NCBI GenBank assembly: GCA_963832725.1
Contig: CAWHVG010000001.1
Coordinates: 1,178,001-1,242,000 of the forward strand
DNA: 64,000 nt
Source of the DNA: JAEZBP01 sp963832725
GTDB lineage: Bacteria > Myxococcota_A > Polyangia > Polyangiales > Sandaracinaceae
Direction of reading: 5' to 3'
Below are positions 1 to 11,229 of the stretch, in pieces. Position 1 is the first letter of the stretch. Each line of letters begins with the position of its first letter. The translations under genes were made by a program, and so were the position numbers. The notes below the pieces were generated by a model that searched no databases, was not told where the DNA came from, and worked only from the letters and a program-made list of their open reading frames with translations.

Positions 1-320
1 GCCGGACGAGAGCCAGCCGGACGAGAGCCAGCCGGACGAGAGCCAGCCGGACGAGAGCCAGCCGGACGAGAGCCAGCCGGACGAGAGCCAGCCGGACGAG
101 AGCCAGCCGGACGAGAGCCAGCCGGACGAGAGCCAGCCGGACGAGAGCCAGCCGGACGAGAGCCAGCCGGACGAGAGCCAGCCGGACGAGAGCCAGCCGG
201 ACGAGAGCCAGCCGGACGAGAGCCAGCCGGACGAGAGCCAGCCGGACGAGAGCCAGCCGGACGAGAGCCAGCCGGACGAGAGCCAGCCGGACGAGAGCCA
301 GCCGGACGAGAGCCAGCCGG
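1..320. repeat. Perfect 15-bp tandem repeat, 21 full copies plus a partial one
   Basis: The unit GCCGGACGAGAGCCA repeats without one substitution from base 1 to 315 and then breaks off after GCCGG. It begins outside the window. Because 15 is a multiple of three, all six frames stay open. The frame starting at base 2 reads Pro-Asp-Glu-Ser-Gln with G or C at every third position, which fits the codon bias of the window. The lack of divergence points to recent expansion or homogenisation; the true copy number may differ from the assembled one. Confidence 0.97.
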
Positions 321-526
321 CGAGGCGCGCCCGCGCCGGCCAGGTCAGGAGCGGAGCGACGAGCCGCCCGCGGGAGCCCGCGCACGACGAGGTGTCCGAA
401 TCTGCCGACCACGCCCCGGCACGCCCACGCGCCGACACCGCCCACGTCGCTCGGCCCGACTCGCCTGCCGACTCGGCCGAGCCCGCGGCGCGCGTCGGCG
501 CGAACGGCGCCCCGATCCTTCGTTGA
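2..526 (+). CDS. C-terminal end of a (PDESQ)n repeat protein, 5' part outside the window
   Basis: An open frame enters from the left edge and ends at the TGA at 524-526. It encodes about 21 copies of the pentapeptide Pro-Asp-Glu-Ser-Gln, followed by a roughly 70-residue Ala/Arg/Pro-rich tail ending in GANGAPILR. Third positions in the non-repeat tail are about 90 percent G/C, clearly better than in the two other forward frames, which supports this frame as coding. The repeat would be acidic, polar and probably unstructured. The gene converges on the small secreted-protein gene on the other strand. The domain upstream is unknown, so no function can be given. A non-coding repeat remains possible. 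Confidence 0.5.
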   Translation, partial: PDESQPDESQPDESQPDESQPDESQPDESQPDESQPDESQPDESQPDESQPDESQPDESQPDESQPDESQPDESQPDESQPDESQPDESQPDESQPDESQPDESQPARRARAGQVRSGATSRPREPAHDEVSESADHAPARPRADTAHVARPDSPADSAEPAARVGANGAPILR

Positions 527-574
527 TCCGCGTGGGACGCGAGCGGCCCCGCATCCGTCCGCGCAAGGGATCAA
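523..574. terminator. Inverted repeat across two convergent stop codons
   Basis: TTGATCC at 523-529 pairs with GGATCAA at 568-574, and further pairing is possible inward (GCG/CGC and GGAC/GTCC). The structure contains the TGA of the forward gene and the TGA of the reverse gene, so each stop lies in one arm. It could act as a bidirectional terminator. There is no long T-run, so intrinsic termination is only an inference. Confidence 0.35.
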
Positions 575-855
575 TCGTGGACGATCATCACGGTGCCGTG
601 GTCCTCGACGATGCGGACCGTCTCACCGTCGCCACAGCTCCCTCCGGCGGACTGCCCGTCGTCGCTCCGAGCGCGGATGCGGCCGTCGTCGATGGACGTC
701 GTCGTGTGCGAGCCGACCCGCTGATTGCTCGTGTTCCCGCTCTCGACGGTGAACGAGTACGAAGTCTCGTTCCGGATGGTGCATCGGGCCGAGGCCACCG
801 ACGAGAAGGCGGCGGTCGTGGCGAGCAAGGTCCCGGCGACGATCAAGATGCGCAT
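571..855 (-). CDS. Small secreted protein, unknown function
   Basis: Encodes 94 residues starting MRILIVAGTLLATTAAFSS, a short positively charged N-terminus and hydrophobic core ending in an Ala-rich signal peptidase site near residue 23 (ASA). The mature part of about 70 residues has only two cysteines, is Ser/Thr/Asp-rich and looks beta-rich. The start is supported by an AGGAGG ribosome site about nine bases upstream. It is divergent from the NIDO/MopE gene and convergent with the repeat-protein gene. No family is recognised. Confidence 0.7.
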   Translation of the reverse strand: MRILIVAGTLLATTAAFSSVASARCTIRNETSYSFTVESGNTSNQRVGSHTTTSIDDGRIRARSDDGQSAGGSCGDGETVRIVEDHGTVMIVHD

Positions 856-1038
856 TCCCCTGTCCTCCTTCTTCGCTATGGCGGCGCCGCACCGAGTCGC
901 GCGGCCCGCAGCAACCTCCTACGGCCTCACACGCGCGAGCTTCCCCGCCGCGTCCGGGAGACCGTTGGAGCGCCCGAAGGTGCGCGTCGTGTGCCGACGC
1001 GTGTACTCTGGAGCCCTCCCGCCTCCCTCGAGAGCCCG

Positions 1039-2421
<1,383 letters not shown>

Positions 2422-2583
2422 ACGACGACGAGGCTGCGCGCGTCTCCCGCGAACGTTCCCTCTGAAGGGCGGCCCCTTCTCTTGCTCGATCCTGCTCTAC
2501 GAGGGCCGGTTCGCCGCCTGGGCGACGGAGAGCGTCTCGCCGCGCTTCATCGGATGCGTCGCGACTACCGCTGACGCCGGCGG

Positions 2584-3435
2584 TCAGCTCGAGCGGGACC
2601 GAGCGGCTTCGCCGGCCTCCGCGAGCTCCTCTTCGGCCTCGTCCGCCGAGGCCTCATCGCCGGCGGTGTCATCGCCGGCGGTCTCGTCGTCGTCGGCTTT
2701 CACGTCCGGCGAGGCTTCCGCTCCGCTCGCGCGGTCATCGTCCTCGAGCTCTGCCCGCTGCTCGACCACGCGGCCATCGGCGTACATCCAACCGTAGCGG
2801 ACCTCGTTCGGCTGCGCGTCGGGCTTCCAGCTGTCCGGATGGGTGATGCGCGCAGGATTGATTGACACCAGCCGGTCGGCCTCGTGGATGTCCCCGACCC
2901 GCACGTCGGCGCGGAAGCCCGTGTCCTGCTTGAGCCTCTCCGCGTAGCGCTCCCAGCGCGGCTTCAGGCGCCGCTCGAGCGATTGCAGCTCCTCGCGCTC
3001 CTTCGCCGCGCGCCAGCGGCGGTCGGCCTCGCGCTGGCCGCGGCTCCGCATCGCCCGCGTGAACACGCCCACCGCCGCGCCGAGCGCGGCGATGCTCCCC
3101 GCGAAGGGAAGAAGCCAGAGCGGCAGGTAATCGAGCCAGGCGCCGACCGCCATCGAGCCGCCGATGGAGAAGAGCACGCCAGCCGGCTCGTAGCGGGTCA
3201 TCCAGCCGCTGCCCATCGCGGTGATTTCGTCGCGCTCGTCCCACAGCCGCTTCAGGTCGTCGTAGGTCGCCCCGGCGATCCCGACCTCGATGATCTTGGC
3301 CTCGAGGTGCGAGCTCTCCGGCGCCAGCTCCGAGCCAGGCGTGCGGACGTCGCCCGGCTCCAGCCGGCGCCACACGACGATGCGCCGGACCACCAGAGGC
3401 CCGTCGGAACCGTCGATCGCAGTGGGCTCGGTCAT
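2584..3435 (-). CDS. Membrane protein with acidic C-terminal tail, unknown function
   Basis: Encodes 283 residues beginning MTEPTAIDGSD. An earlier in-frame start at 3537 would overlap the Nudix gene; the start at 3435 has a GAGGAGA ribosome site and leaves a 47-nt gap. Two hydrophobic segments lie near residues 90-125, followed by a basic, Arg/Glu-rich probably coiled region (RWRAAKEREELQSLERR). The last 60 residues are Asp/Glu/Ala-rich and probably disordered. It lies downstream of the Nudix gene on the same strand and may share its transcript. No family is recognised. Confidence 0.7.
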   Translation of the reverse strand: MTEPTAIDGSDGPLVVRRIVVWRRLEPGDVRTPGSELAPESSHLEAKIIEVGIAGATYDDLKRLWDERDEITAMGSGWMTRYEPAGVLFSIGGSMAVGAWLDYLPLWLLPFAGSIAALGAAVGVFTRAMRSRGQREADRRWRAAKEREELQSLERRLKPRWERYAERLKQDTGFRADVRVGDIHEADRLVSINPARITHPDSWKPDAQPNEVRYGWMYADGRVVEQRAELEDDDRASGAEASPDVKADDDETAGDDTAGDEASADEAEEELAEAGEAARSRSS

Positions 3436-3482
3436 CGCCGACAGAGAGTCTCCTCTCGTGGGCTGCCGATCAACGACGAAGC

Positions 3483-4052
3483 TCAAGCGCGCAGGTGCGC
3501 GAAGAGGATCTGCAGCATCCGGTAGGTCAACCCCCACACCACGCGATCTTCCACGCGATAGGCCGGGAATCGGAGCCGCTCACCCTTCCAGTCGAGCTCG
3601 AACGTCGTGTCGCGCTCGCCGCGCATCAGGGACGCGAGCTCGACCCAGTGGACCTCGTCGACCTCCTCGTTGGGCACCAGCCCGGGCGGATCGGGCACGG
3701 CCCACACGAAGGGACGCACCACCAGCCCGGTCGTATGCGTGGGCACATCGTCCAGCCGGGTGAGGAGCTCACCATGGGCGCCGAGATCGAGCCCGACCTC
3801 CTCCACCGTCTCACGCACGGCCGTGTGCTCGAGGTTGCTGTCGCCGGGGTCGTGACGCCCGCCTGGGAAGGCCATGTGACCGGACCAGGGATCGCGCTCG
3901 TGCTCCGCGCGGCGGATCAAGAGCACCTCCGGCCCGCGATCGAGCTGCCTGAGGATGGTCGCCACCGCCGCGCGCGGCGCCGTCCCGGCCGCCCGCGCAT
4001 CCACCGACGCCAACCGCTCTCGGATCCGAGCCAAATCCAGCGCGTCGTCCAT
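3483..4052 (-). CDS. Nudix hydrolase, CoA pyrophosphatase-like (NudL group)
   Basis: Encodes about 189 residues. The Nudix box is clear: GGRHDPGDSNLEHTAVRETV followed by EEVGL, with Asp in place of the first Glu as is common in the CoA-pyrophosphatase branch. Such enzymes split CoA or related dinucleotides into 4'-phosphopantetheine and 3',5'-ADP using Mg or Mn. The ATG at 4052 matches the family length of about 190-200 residues; an upstream ATG at 4142 would add an unrelated 30-residue Arg/Lys-rich leader. There is no strong ribosome site for either. It is divergent from the Hint lipoprotein gene. Substrate choice is inferred from family resemblance only. Confidence 0.82.
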   Translation of the reverse strand: MDDALDLARIRERLASVDARAAGTAPRAAVATILRQLDRGPEVLLIRRAEHERDPWSGHMAFPGGRHDPGDSNLEHTAVRETVEEVGLDLGAHGELLTRLDDVPTHTTGLVVRPFVWAVPDPPGLVPNEEVDEVHWVELASLMRGERDTTFELDWKGERLRFPAYRVEDRVVWGLTYRMLQILFAHLRA

Positions 4053-4181
4053 GAGCGTTTTCGTAGCACCACTGAGCGTCGTCGCGAGAGCTGCGAGGCG
4101 TTTCGGGCCGTCTGGGACCTTGCGCGGCAGCGGCCGGGCCACGCCCCCTCACATCGGTGTAGAGTGACCCGGGAAGTGCCC

Positions 4182-4898
4182 ATGGGGATCCTTCGGACCG
4201 CGTCACGAGCTCTGTTCGCACTGGCCTTGGCCGCCATCCAACCGGGCTGTTGGCTCAGCCACGAGCGGAGCGCGGTCGCCGACGGCGGCCGCGTGGACGC
4301 GGGACCTCCGGATGCAGGCGGCTGCGGGCAGCCGTGCTGCTACGGGGCGGCGTGCACGAGCGACGCGGACTGCACGGACCCGGCGACCCCGCACTGCGGC
4401 GCCGTGCCCGGCGGCATGATGTGCCTGAACAACCTCTGGTGCGGTCACATCTGCGCCTCACCGGACACGCCGGTCGCCACGCCGGAGGGCGAGCGACCGA
4501 TCGCCTCGCTCCGAGATGGCGACCTCGTCTTCAGCATGGACCAGGGCGTCCTGCGCGCCGTCCCAATCGCGAGGACGACCCGCACCGCGGTCCGCCGACA
4601 CGCCGTCGTCCGCGTCGTCCTGACGACGGGTCGCGTGCTCGAGATCAGCCCCGGCCACCCCACCGCCGACGCTCGAACGTTCGCCGATCTCGAGCCGGGC
4701 GGGACCCTCGACGGAACGCCCATCGTGTCGGTCGAGACCATCCCCTACGGCCACGACTTCACCTACGACATCCTCCCGGCCTCGGACACCGGCACCTACG
4801 TCGCGGGTGGCGTCCTCATCGGCAGCACGCTCGCCGGCGAGCGGCAACCGAGCATCGCGCGTGCACCATGGGAACGATCCGTGGCGCCGACGAAGTAG
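4182..4898 (+). CDS. Lipoprotein with a Hint (hedgehog/intein-type) domain
   Basis: Encodes 238 residues. A signal peptide ends in a weak lipobox (AIQPGC), followed by an Asp-Ala-Gly linker and a Cys-rich stretch of about 50 residues. From about residue 90 a Hint fold is visible: CASPDTPVATPEGERPIASL then DGDLV (intein block A), VVLTTGRVLEISPGHP (block B) and FTYDILPASDTGTYVAGGVL (block F/G region). The N-terminal nucleophile position is Cys. The C-terminal His-Asn pair needed for splicing is absent (IGST instead), so N-terminal thioester chemistry or cleavage is possible but ligation is not expected. Only about 30 residues follow. Its place is probably outer membrane or periplasm. Function is unknown. 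Confidence 0.75.
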   Translation: MGILRTASRALFALALAAIQPGCWLSHERSAVADGGRVDAGPPDAGGCGQPCCYGAACTSDADCTDPATPHCGAVPGGMMCLNNLWCGHICASPDTPVATPEGERPIASLRDGDLVFSMDQGVLRAVPIARTTRTAVRRHAVVRVVLTTGRVLEISPGHPTADARTFADLEPGGTLDGTPIVSVETIPYGHDFTYDILPASDTGTYVAGGVLIGSTLAGERQPSIARAPWERSVAPTK

Positions 4899-5022
4899 AG
4901 GCGCGCCTCGCGTTCGGCGTCCCTTGCCTTCCGGAGCGCCACGTGGCTCTCGGCCCTGCCGCGATACTCCCCGTTGAGAGGGGTACGGAGCGGCTAGCTC
5001 CCGCCAAAAGGGAAGGTGAAGC

Positions 5023-5644
5023 GTGAAGAAAGCCCGCATCATCACAGGCGCTGGACTGATCGCCCTCTGTGCCTCCGTCGGATACGTCGTCATCGACGGC
5101 AGGGTGGAGGCTCAGGGAACCGCAGACCCGCAGTCTCGAGGCAGCCAGCAGGCGCGAGGGGCGCAGCAAGGAGCCCCGCACGACCTGTCGACCGCGCAGA
5201 TCGCCAGAGTGCTCGAGCTGGTCAACGGCGGCGAGGTCGAAGAGGGTCGGCTGGCTCGAGAGCGAGCGAGCTCGACGGATGTGCGGGAGTTCGCAGAGCG
5301 CATGATCAGACGATCACAGCCACGGTCTCGACCAGCTCCATCGCGCGATGGAGCGCCACGGCATCCAGGCGGAAGAGAGCGACCTGAGTCGGAAGATGGC
5401 TCGCGCCGAGAGCGGACGCATGCAGCGCCTTCGCGGCGCCCAGGGCCATGAGCTCGACGCGTTGTACATGGACTTGCAGGTGAAGGAGCACGCGGAAGGT
5501 CTCGCGCTCCTCGACGCCAACCTCCCCAACGTCCAGAACCCCGACTTCAGCTCCGTCGTCCGAGAGCAGCGCGACATGATCGCGCATCATCTGCAGCTCG
5601 CGCGCAGCATCCAGGATCTCATACAGCCTCGCGCCAGCCGCTGA
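5023..5644 (+). CDS. DUF4142 family exported protein, interrupted by a single-base frameshift
   Basis: A GTG start with GGAAGGTG upstream opens a signal-anchored protein (MKKARIITGAGLIALCASVG). The first frame gives LSTAQIARVLELVNGGEVEE and REFAERMI, the N-terminal helix pair of DUF4142. Reading then leaves the family sequence at 5308. Dropping one base there gives DDHSHGLDQLHRAMERHG and continues through YMDLQVKEHAEGLALLD to the stop at 5644, matching the rest of the four-helix ferritin-like DUF4142 fold. The uncorrected first frame runs to 5451. DUF4142 proteins are periplasmic and often stress-linked; their activity is not established. Either a pseudogene or, more likely given the pattern in this window, a base-call error. 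Confidence 0.75.
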
Positions 5645-5793
5645 TCCGCGCAGAGTCTCCAAACGACCGAGACGCGGCATGCGAGCTACGCGCGTCCTCC
5701 CGTGGGCGCGCGCTGCCGCGCCGGTCGAGCGCCTCCCTCTGATCGCCCGGCAGTGCGACGGAGAGAGCCCGGTGCTCGGGCTCGTCGTTTCTG

Positions 5794-5817
5794 AGCCGGC
5801 GCTCGTCGGAGCCGGCT
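5794..5817. terminator. Hairpin at the 3' end of nadA, between convergent genes
   Basis: AGCCGGC at 5794-5800 and GCCGGCT at 5811-5817 form a 7-bp stem with a 10-nt loop. It overlaps the nadA TAG codon and lies 150 nt beyond the DUF4142 stop. No clear T-run follows on either strand, so terminator function is tentative. Confidence 0.3.
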
Positions 5818-7285
5818 ACTCGGTCGCCGCGCGCGCTTCGCCCGCCGCGCAGCGCTCGTGGCGGGTGAGAACGTCCTGCACCAGCGCGTCCGGGAGCGAC
5901 TTGTCCCGCGAGAAGCCACGCATGTGCAGGATCGGCTCGCCGCCGATGTCCGCCGTGCTTCGGCCGGCGATGAGCTCGGTGTACTGATGCGGCGCGTAGG
6001 GCGCGAGGTCGTCATCGGCCACGCCCGCTTTGCGCACCACGCTCAGCAGCGCGTCCAGCGAGTTCATCTTCATGTACGGGCAGGTTGCGCAGCCGCCCTC
6101 GGTCGAGCAGCCCTCGCCCGACGCCACGCCCGGCACGATCGCCAGCTCGCTCTCGGGCGCTGGCGCGATGGCCTCGCTGGCCACCGGGAAGATGACCTCC
6201 ACCTCGACGCCGCTGCCCGCGTGCTCCCGCAAGAGCCCGCGCACGGTGTTGACGATGGAGGTGATCATCCCCGCTTCGGTGCCCAGCACGACCCGGATGC
6301 GCTCGCGCCGGCCCGCCTCCACCGCCGCCTTCACCTTCTCGGTGATGAAGCCGAGGATGTTCGAGGTGGAGCCGACCACGCCCGTCCCGTGCCGCTGCCG
6401 CTCGAGCGCGATCTGGAACATCTCGCCCGGCACCTCGAGATGGGCCGCGACGAACGCGTCCTCGTACTCGGTGCGCACCCGCTCGGCGACCTCGCCACCG
6501 AACATGTGGTGCACGATGCAGGTGCCCTGCTCGAAGTAGTGGAAGCGAGGGAGGAGCGCCTTCACGCTCGCCCGATCGTGCGCCGGATGGAGCGCTCGGA
6601 TGGTCTCGTCGTCCATCTCGGCGAGCGAGGTGAAGAGCTCGACCAGGTTCGTGCCCATGTAGGTGTCGGGGCCGAAAAAGACGTGCGCGTCCTCGATCTG
6701 CGCGAACGCCGTCAGCACCGTCTGCACGACGTTCGACGAGGTGCAGGTGATGGTCGGCACCAGCGCGTGCGCCTTGCCCTTCGTGCGCAGGCTGGTGTTG
6801 ATGTAGACGACGTGCAGGCTCCGCGGTGTGCGCGACGCCCGCGTGAGGTACGCGCCGTAGGCCAGGGCCTCCGCGCTCTCGGCCAGCGAGCAGCCGATCG
6901 GCGCCGCCGACACCCGGTGGACCGGCACATCCGTCAGCCCCGCCGCGTCGAGCATCGCCCTCGCGTTCTCGCTCATGAAGTCGACGCCGAGCACGATGAT
7001 GCGCTCGCAGCCCTCCTGCGCCATCCGCACCGCCGCGTCCGCCATCGTCAGCGAGTCCGAGATGTGGATGTGCGGCCAGCTGCACGCGCTGAGCACGCCC
7101 TGCAGCTCCGGATCCATGTAGAAGTGGGCGACGACGCCGATCTTCTTCTCGGCCAGGAGCGCGTCGAGCTCGCGGATCACGGTCGGGTCGGGCGAGAGGT
7201 ACTCCGCCTGCGCCTCGGCGAACGCGCCCTGTGGCAGGAAGCGGTCTTCGGTGATCGAGAGCGACGGGAAGGGCTCGTGTCGCAT
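5816..7285 (-). CDS. nadA: Quinolinate synthase NadA
   Basis: Encodes 489 residues. NadA condenses iminoaspartate with dihydroxyacetone phosphate to quinolinate in de novo NAD synthesis, using an oxygen-sensitive [4Fe-4S] cluster. Landmarks are VVAHFYMDPELQGVL near residue 50, DSLTMADAAVRMA, TCTSSNVVQTVL and FGPDTYMGTNL, and the C-terminal cluster motif STEGGCATCPYMKMNSLDAL near residue 400. It is longer than the common 300-370-residue form, resembling the extended NadA branch. No nadB or nadC is next to it; the gene 75 nt upstream on the same strand encodes a small membrane protein. The call is confident. Confidence 0.96.
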   Translation of the reverse strand: MRHEPFPSLSITEDRFLPQGAFAEAQAEYLSPDPTVIRELDALLAEKKIGVVAHFYMDPELQGVLSACSWPHIHISDSLTMADAAVRMAQEGCERIIVLGVDFMSENARAMLDAAGLTDVPVHRVSAAPIGCSLAESAEALAYGAYLTRASRTPRSLHVVYINTSLRTKGKAHALVPTITCTSSNVVQTVLTAFAQIEDAHVFFGPDTYMGTNLVELFTSLAEMDDETIRALHPAHDRASVKALLPRFHYFEQGTCIVHHMFGGEVAERVRTEYEDAFVAAHLEVPGEMFQIALERQRHGTGVVGSTSNILGFITEKVKAAVEAGRRERIRVVLGTEAGMITSIVNTVRGLLREHAGSGVEVEVIFPVASEAIAPAPESELAIVPGVASGEGCSTEGGCATCPYMKMNSLDALLSVVRKAGVADDDLAPYAPHQYTELIAGRSTADIGGEPILHMRGFSRDKSLPDALVQDVLTRHERCAAGEARAATE

Positions 7286-7360
7286 GGTGCTCCAGCTCGC
7301 CCGCGCCAGGCGGGCTCGGCCCGAAACGTAGTGCTCCGGCCCTCGAAACGACAGGGGGAT

Positions 7361-7609
7361 TCAGCGCCGGCGGCGCCGCTCGGCCGCGTCCTTCTGCCAG
7401 CGCGCCGTCCGCCGCTTGAGCACGGTCACCAGCGAGGCCGCGATGACCAGTGTCAGCGGTCCGCCCCACACGGTGAAGAGCAGCTTCCGCACGAAGACCT
7501 CGTCGCCGAGCTGCGCGAAGTCGTAGCTCAGGGTGAAGGCTGCGGCGCCGGCGACGCCGAGAGCGGCGAGCGTCCAGTAGATCCAGAGGGGGAGGCGAAA
7601 CGACATCAT
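7361..7609 (-). CDS. Small membrane protein, unknown
   Basis: Encodes 82 residues starting MMSFRLPLWIYWTLAALGVA, with two predicted membrane helices (about residues 7-25 and 42-62) and a strongly basic tail (KRRTARWQKDAAERRRRR). Two adjacent ATGs at 7609 and 7606 could serve. It lies 75 nt upstream of nadA on the same strand and may be co-transcribed. No family is recognised. Confidence 0.6.
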   Translation of the reverse strand: MMSFRLPLWIYWTLAALGVAGAAAFTLSYDFAQLGDEVFVRKLLFTVWGGPLTLVIAASLVTVLKRRTARWQKDAAERRRRR

Positions 7610-7764
7610 GGCGAGACGCGCCGGCGCGCGGCACCGGCGAGACGCATCGTGGAGACGCGGCCATCGCGAGTCAAACTCGCGCTCCGGCGCCGTGTGGCCG
7701 GATCGGACCGAGGTTTCGCATCGAGACGGGCCCACCCGCGAGGCACGGGGAGCGCTCGCGCGGC

Positions 7765-8886
7765 TCAACGCGCGGCGAGGATCCGCATGGGCACGACGTC
7801 CCCGTCGAAGTCGTGGACCACGGCGCGGCCGTCGCGCACGACGATGCGTGGCCCGTGCACCTCGACCGTGTCGTCGTCGACGGTGCAGCTCAGGGCGCCA
7901 TCCGATTCGCGCGCGAGGATCCGGTCACCGCAGCGTACGGACACGAAGCACCGGCCCGGGAGGGTCGAAGGCTCGACCGCGATGTCGCAGCGGTCCCCGC
8001 GGTGGAGCCCGCGCGGCCGCCGCTGGGGAGCGAGACCGCTCACCCGCGCCCTGAGATGACGGGGCGCATCGAACGCGAGCGGCAGCACCCGGCTCTCCTG
8101 CGGGAAGAGCACGCGCTCCGGCTCGCTCCAGACCGTGGACGCGAAACGCACGTCCCGCTTCTCGCCGTCCCGCACCAGCCGGACCTCGAGGTGCTCGGGG
8201 TCGAGCTCCGCGCGGCGGAGCGTCGCATCGGAGCTGCCCTGAACCGGCTGGTAGCGGTAGCGCAGCGCCCCGTCCTCGGTCGAGCCCACCCGTACGGGCG
8301 GATCCCACGCCACCACGCCCCCGTTCTCACCGCGTGGGTACACGAACGTCCCATCGCAGCGGATGGCCAGGCGCTGCAGGTAGCCGCTGCTGGCGTGGAG
8401 CTGGCGCACCCAACCGAGCAGCTCGCAGGAGGTCCCCTGCGGGATCGAAGCGTCAGCGCTCTCGATCGCGGTCAGCGGCCAGTGGGCGACCGTCACGACC
8501 GGCGGAGGCGGCGCGGGCTGAGGCGGCGGCGCGTAGACCGGCGGCGCGTAGCGGGCCGGGAGCGGCAGCGGACGGTAGTCCACGCTCGCGGGCGACCTCC
8601 TGGTGAGCGCCGAGAACGCGAGGAACATCAAGAGCGGCACGAGCGCAAACGGGATCGCGTGCTGCGGGCGCGGCGGTGTGTGCACCCGTTTGGCCGCGAT
8701 CGGCCGAGGCCGGCGGCGCGCCTCGTGGAGCTCGCTCTTGAGCTGCTCGGTCTCGTGCTGTGCTTGGGATCGCGCCTCTTCCGCCTCGGCGGCGCGGCGC
8801 TCGGCCGCAGCGGCGCGGGCCCGAAGCGCGTCTTGCTCGTCCCGATAGGCCACGTCCCAAGCTTCAATCGGCTCGGGCCCGAGCAC
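7765..8886 (-). CDS. Single-pass membrane protein with N-terminal coiled coil, unknown
   Basis: Encodes about 373 residues if started at the GTG at 8886; the frame is open further upstream but would then run into purB, and the conserved-looking segment EPIEAWDVAYRDEQDALRAR begins right after this codon. Residues of about 12-60 are Ala/Glu/Arg-rich and probably coiled coil, residues 77-94 a membrane helix (AIPFALVPLLMFLAFSAL), residues 105-130 Pro/Tyr-rich, and the remaining 240 residues beta-rich and probably extracytoplasmic with a few Cys. It is divergent from purB with a 66-nt gap. No family is recognised; the start is uncertain. Confidence 0.6.
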   Translation of the reverse strand: MLGPEPIEAWDVAYRDEQDALRARAAAAERRAAEAEEARSQAQHETEQLKSELHEARRRPRPIAAKRVHTPPRPQHAIPFALVPLLMFLAFSALTRRSPASVDYRPLPLPARYAPPVYAPPPQPAPPPPVVTVAHWPLTAIESADASIPQGTSCELLGWVRQLHASSGYLQRLAIRCDGTFVYPRGENGGVVAWDPPVRVGSTEDGALRYRYQPVQGSSDATLRRAELDPEHLEVRLVRDGEKRDVRFASTVWSEPERVLFPQESRVLPLAFDAPRHLRARVSGLAPQRRPRGLHRGDRCDIAVEPSTLPGRCFVSVRCGDRILARESDGALSCTVDDDTVEVHGPRIVVRDGRAVVHDFDGDVVPMRILAAR

Positions 8887-8952
8887 AAGGGCGATGAAGC
8901 GCGACCGGACTGCCCGTTTCCGCGCACGGTCGGATTCTGCTATCTCGCGCGC

Positions 8953-10253
<1,301 letters not shown>

Positions 10254-10257
<4 letters not shown>

Positions 10258-11229
10258 GCGTCGACGTCGAGACCCTCCGCGAAGGCCTCGCGCTGACGCT
10301 CGAGCACACCGATCTGAGCGGCCTGGGCACGAAGATCGAGGGCAAGGTCCGCGACAGCTACCTGCCCGGCGACGGGCGCCGCATCCTGGTCACCACCGAC
10401 CGCATCAGCGCGTTCGACCGCGTGCTCGGCACCCTGCCCTTCAAGGGGCAGGTGCTGAATCAGCTCAGCGCGTGGTGGTTCCGCGAGACCGCGGACGTGG
10501 CACCCAATCACCTGCGCGAGGTCCCGGACCCGTCGGTGACCGTGGCCGTCGAGTGCGAGCCGCTGCCGGTCGAGTGGGTGATGCGCGCGTACTTGACCGG
10601 CGTCACCTCCACCAGCGTCTGGACCCACTATTCACGAGGCGAGCGGGAGTTCTGCGGGCATCGCCTGCCGGACGGGCTGAAGAAGAACGAGCCGCTCCCG
10701 GCGCCGATCCTCACGCCGAGCACCAAGGCCGAAAAGGGTGGCCACGACGAGAGCGTCTCGCGCGCGGCGTTGCTCTCGCGCGGCGTCATCGACGAGGAGA
10801 CGTTCGAGCGTGCGGCGGCGATGGTGGCGGCGCTCTTTGCGCGGGGCCGCGAGGTCTGCGCGAAGCGCGGGCTCATCCTGGTCGACACCAAGTACGAGCT
10901 CGGCCGGGCGGCGGACGGCTCCATCGTCGTCATCGACGAGATCCACACGCCGGACAGCTCGCGGATTCTGGTTCGCCGGCTCCTACGAAGCACGTTTGAG
11001 CGCGGGCGAAGAGCCCGAGAGCTTCGACAAAGAGTACGTCCGGCGGTGGCTCGCAGCGCAGGGCTTCAAGGGCGACGGGCCGATCCCGGTCATCCCCGAC
11101 GACGTGCGCGTCGAGGCATCCCGCCGCTACATCGAGGCGTGCGACACCATCCGCGGCGACACGTTCGTGCCGGACACGTCGCCGCCACTTACGCGCATCC
11201 GCGCGAACCTGGGATTGGAGGGCGCATGA
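10254..11229 (+). CDS. purC: SAICAR synthase PurC, interrupted by a single-base frameshift
   Basis: PurC joins aspartate to CAIR with ATP in purine synthesis. The first frame, from GTG 10254, matches the family through GKVRDSY, TTDRISAFD, VMRAYLTG, LTPSTKAEKGGHDE and IDEIHTPDSSR. After that, an extra A at 10965 breaks the frame. Removing it restores FWFAGSYEARLSAGEEPESF, then DKEYVRRWLA and a normal C-terminus ending at 11229, giving about 324 residues, the size of the long PurC form. The start overlaps the purB stop and the end overlaps the purS start. An essential gene in an intact operon makes a sequence error likelier than true loss. Confidence 0.92.

Noticed and set aside
1..320. Repeat considered as a CRISPR array or origin iterons
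   Set aside because: There are no spacers, and no replication initiator gene or DnaA-box cluster is nearby.
345..566. Reverse-strand frame of 73 codons near the left edge
   Set aside because: Almost only Arg/Gly/Ala with poor codon bias, and it overlaps the better supported forward frame that ends at 526.
523..1038. Upstream extension of the NIDO/MopE protein frame to a TTG
   Set aside because: The signal peptide and normal composition begin at the ATG at 1039; the extension overlaps the small secreted-protein gene on the other strand and has weak codon bias.
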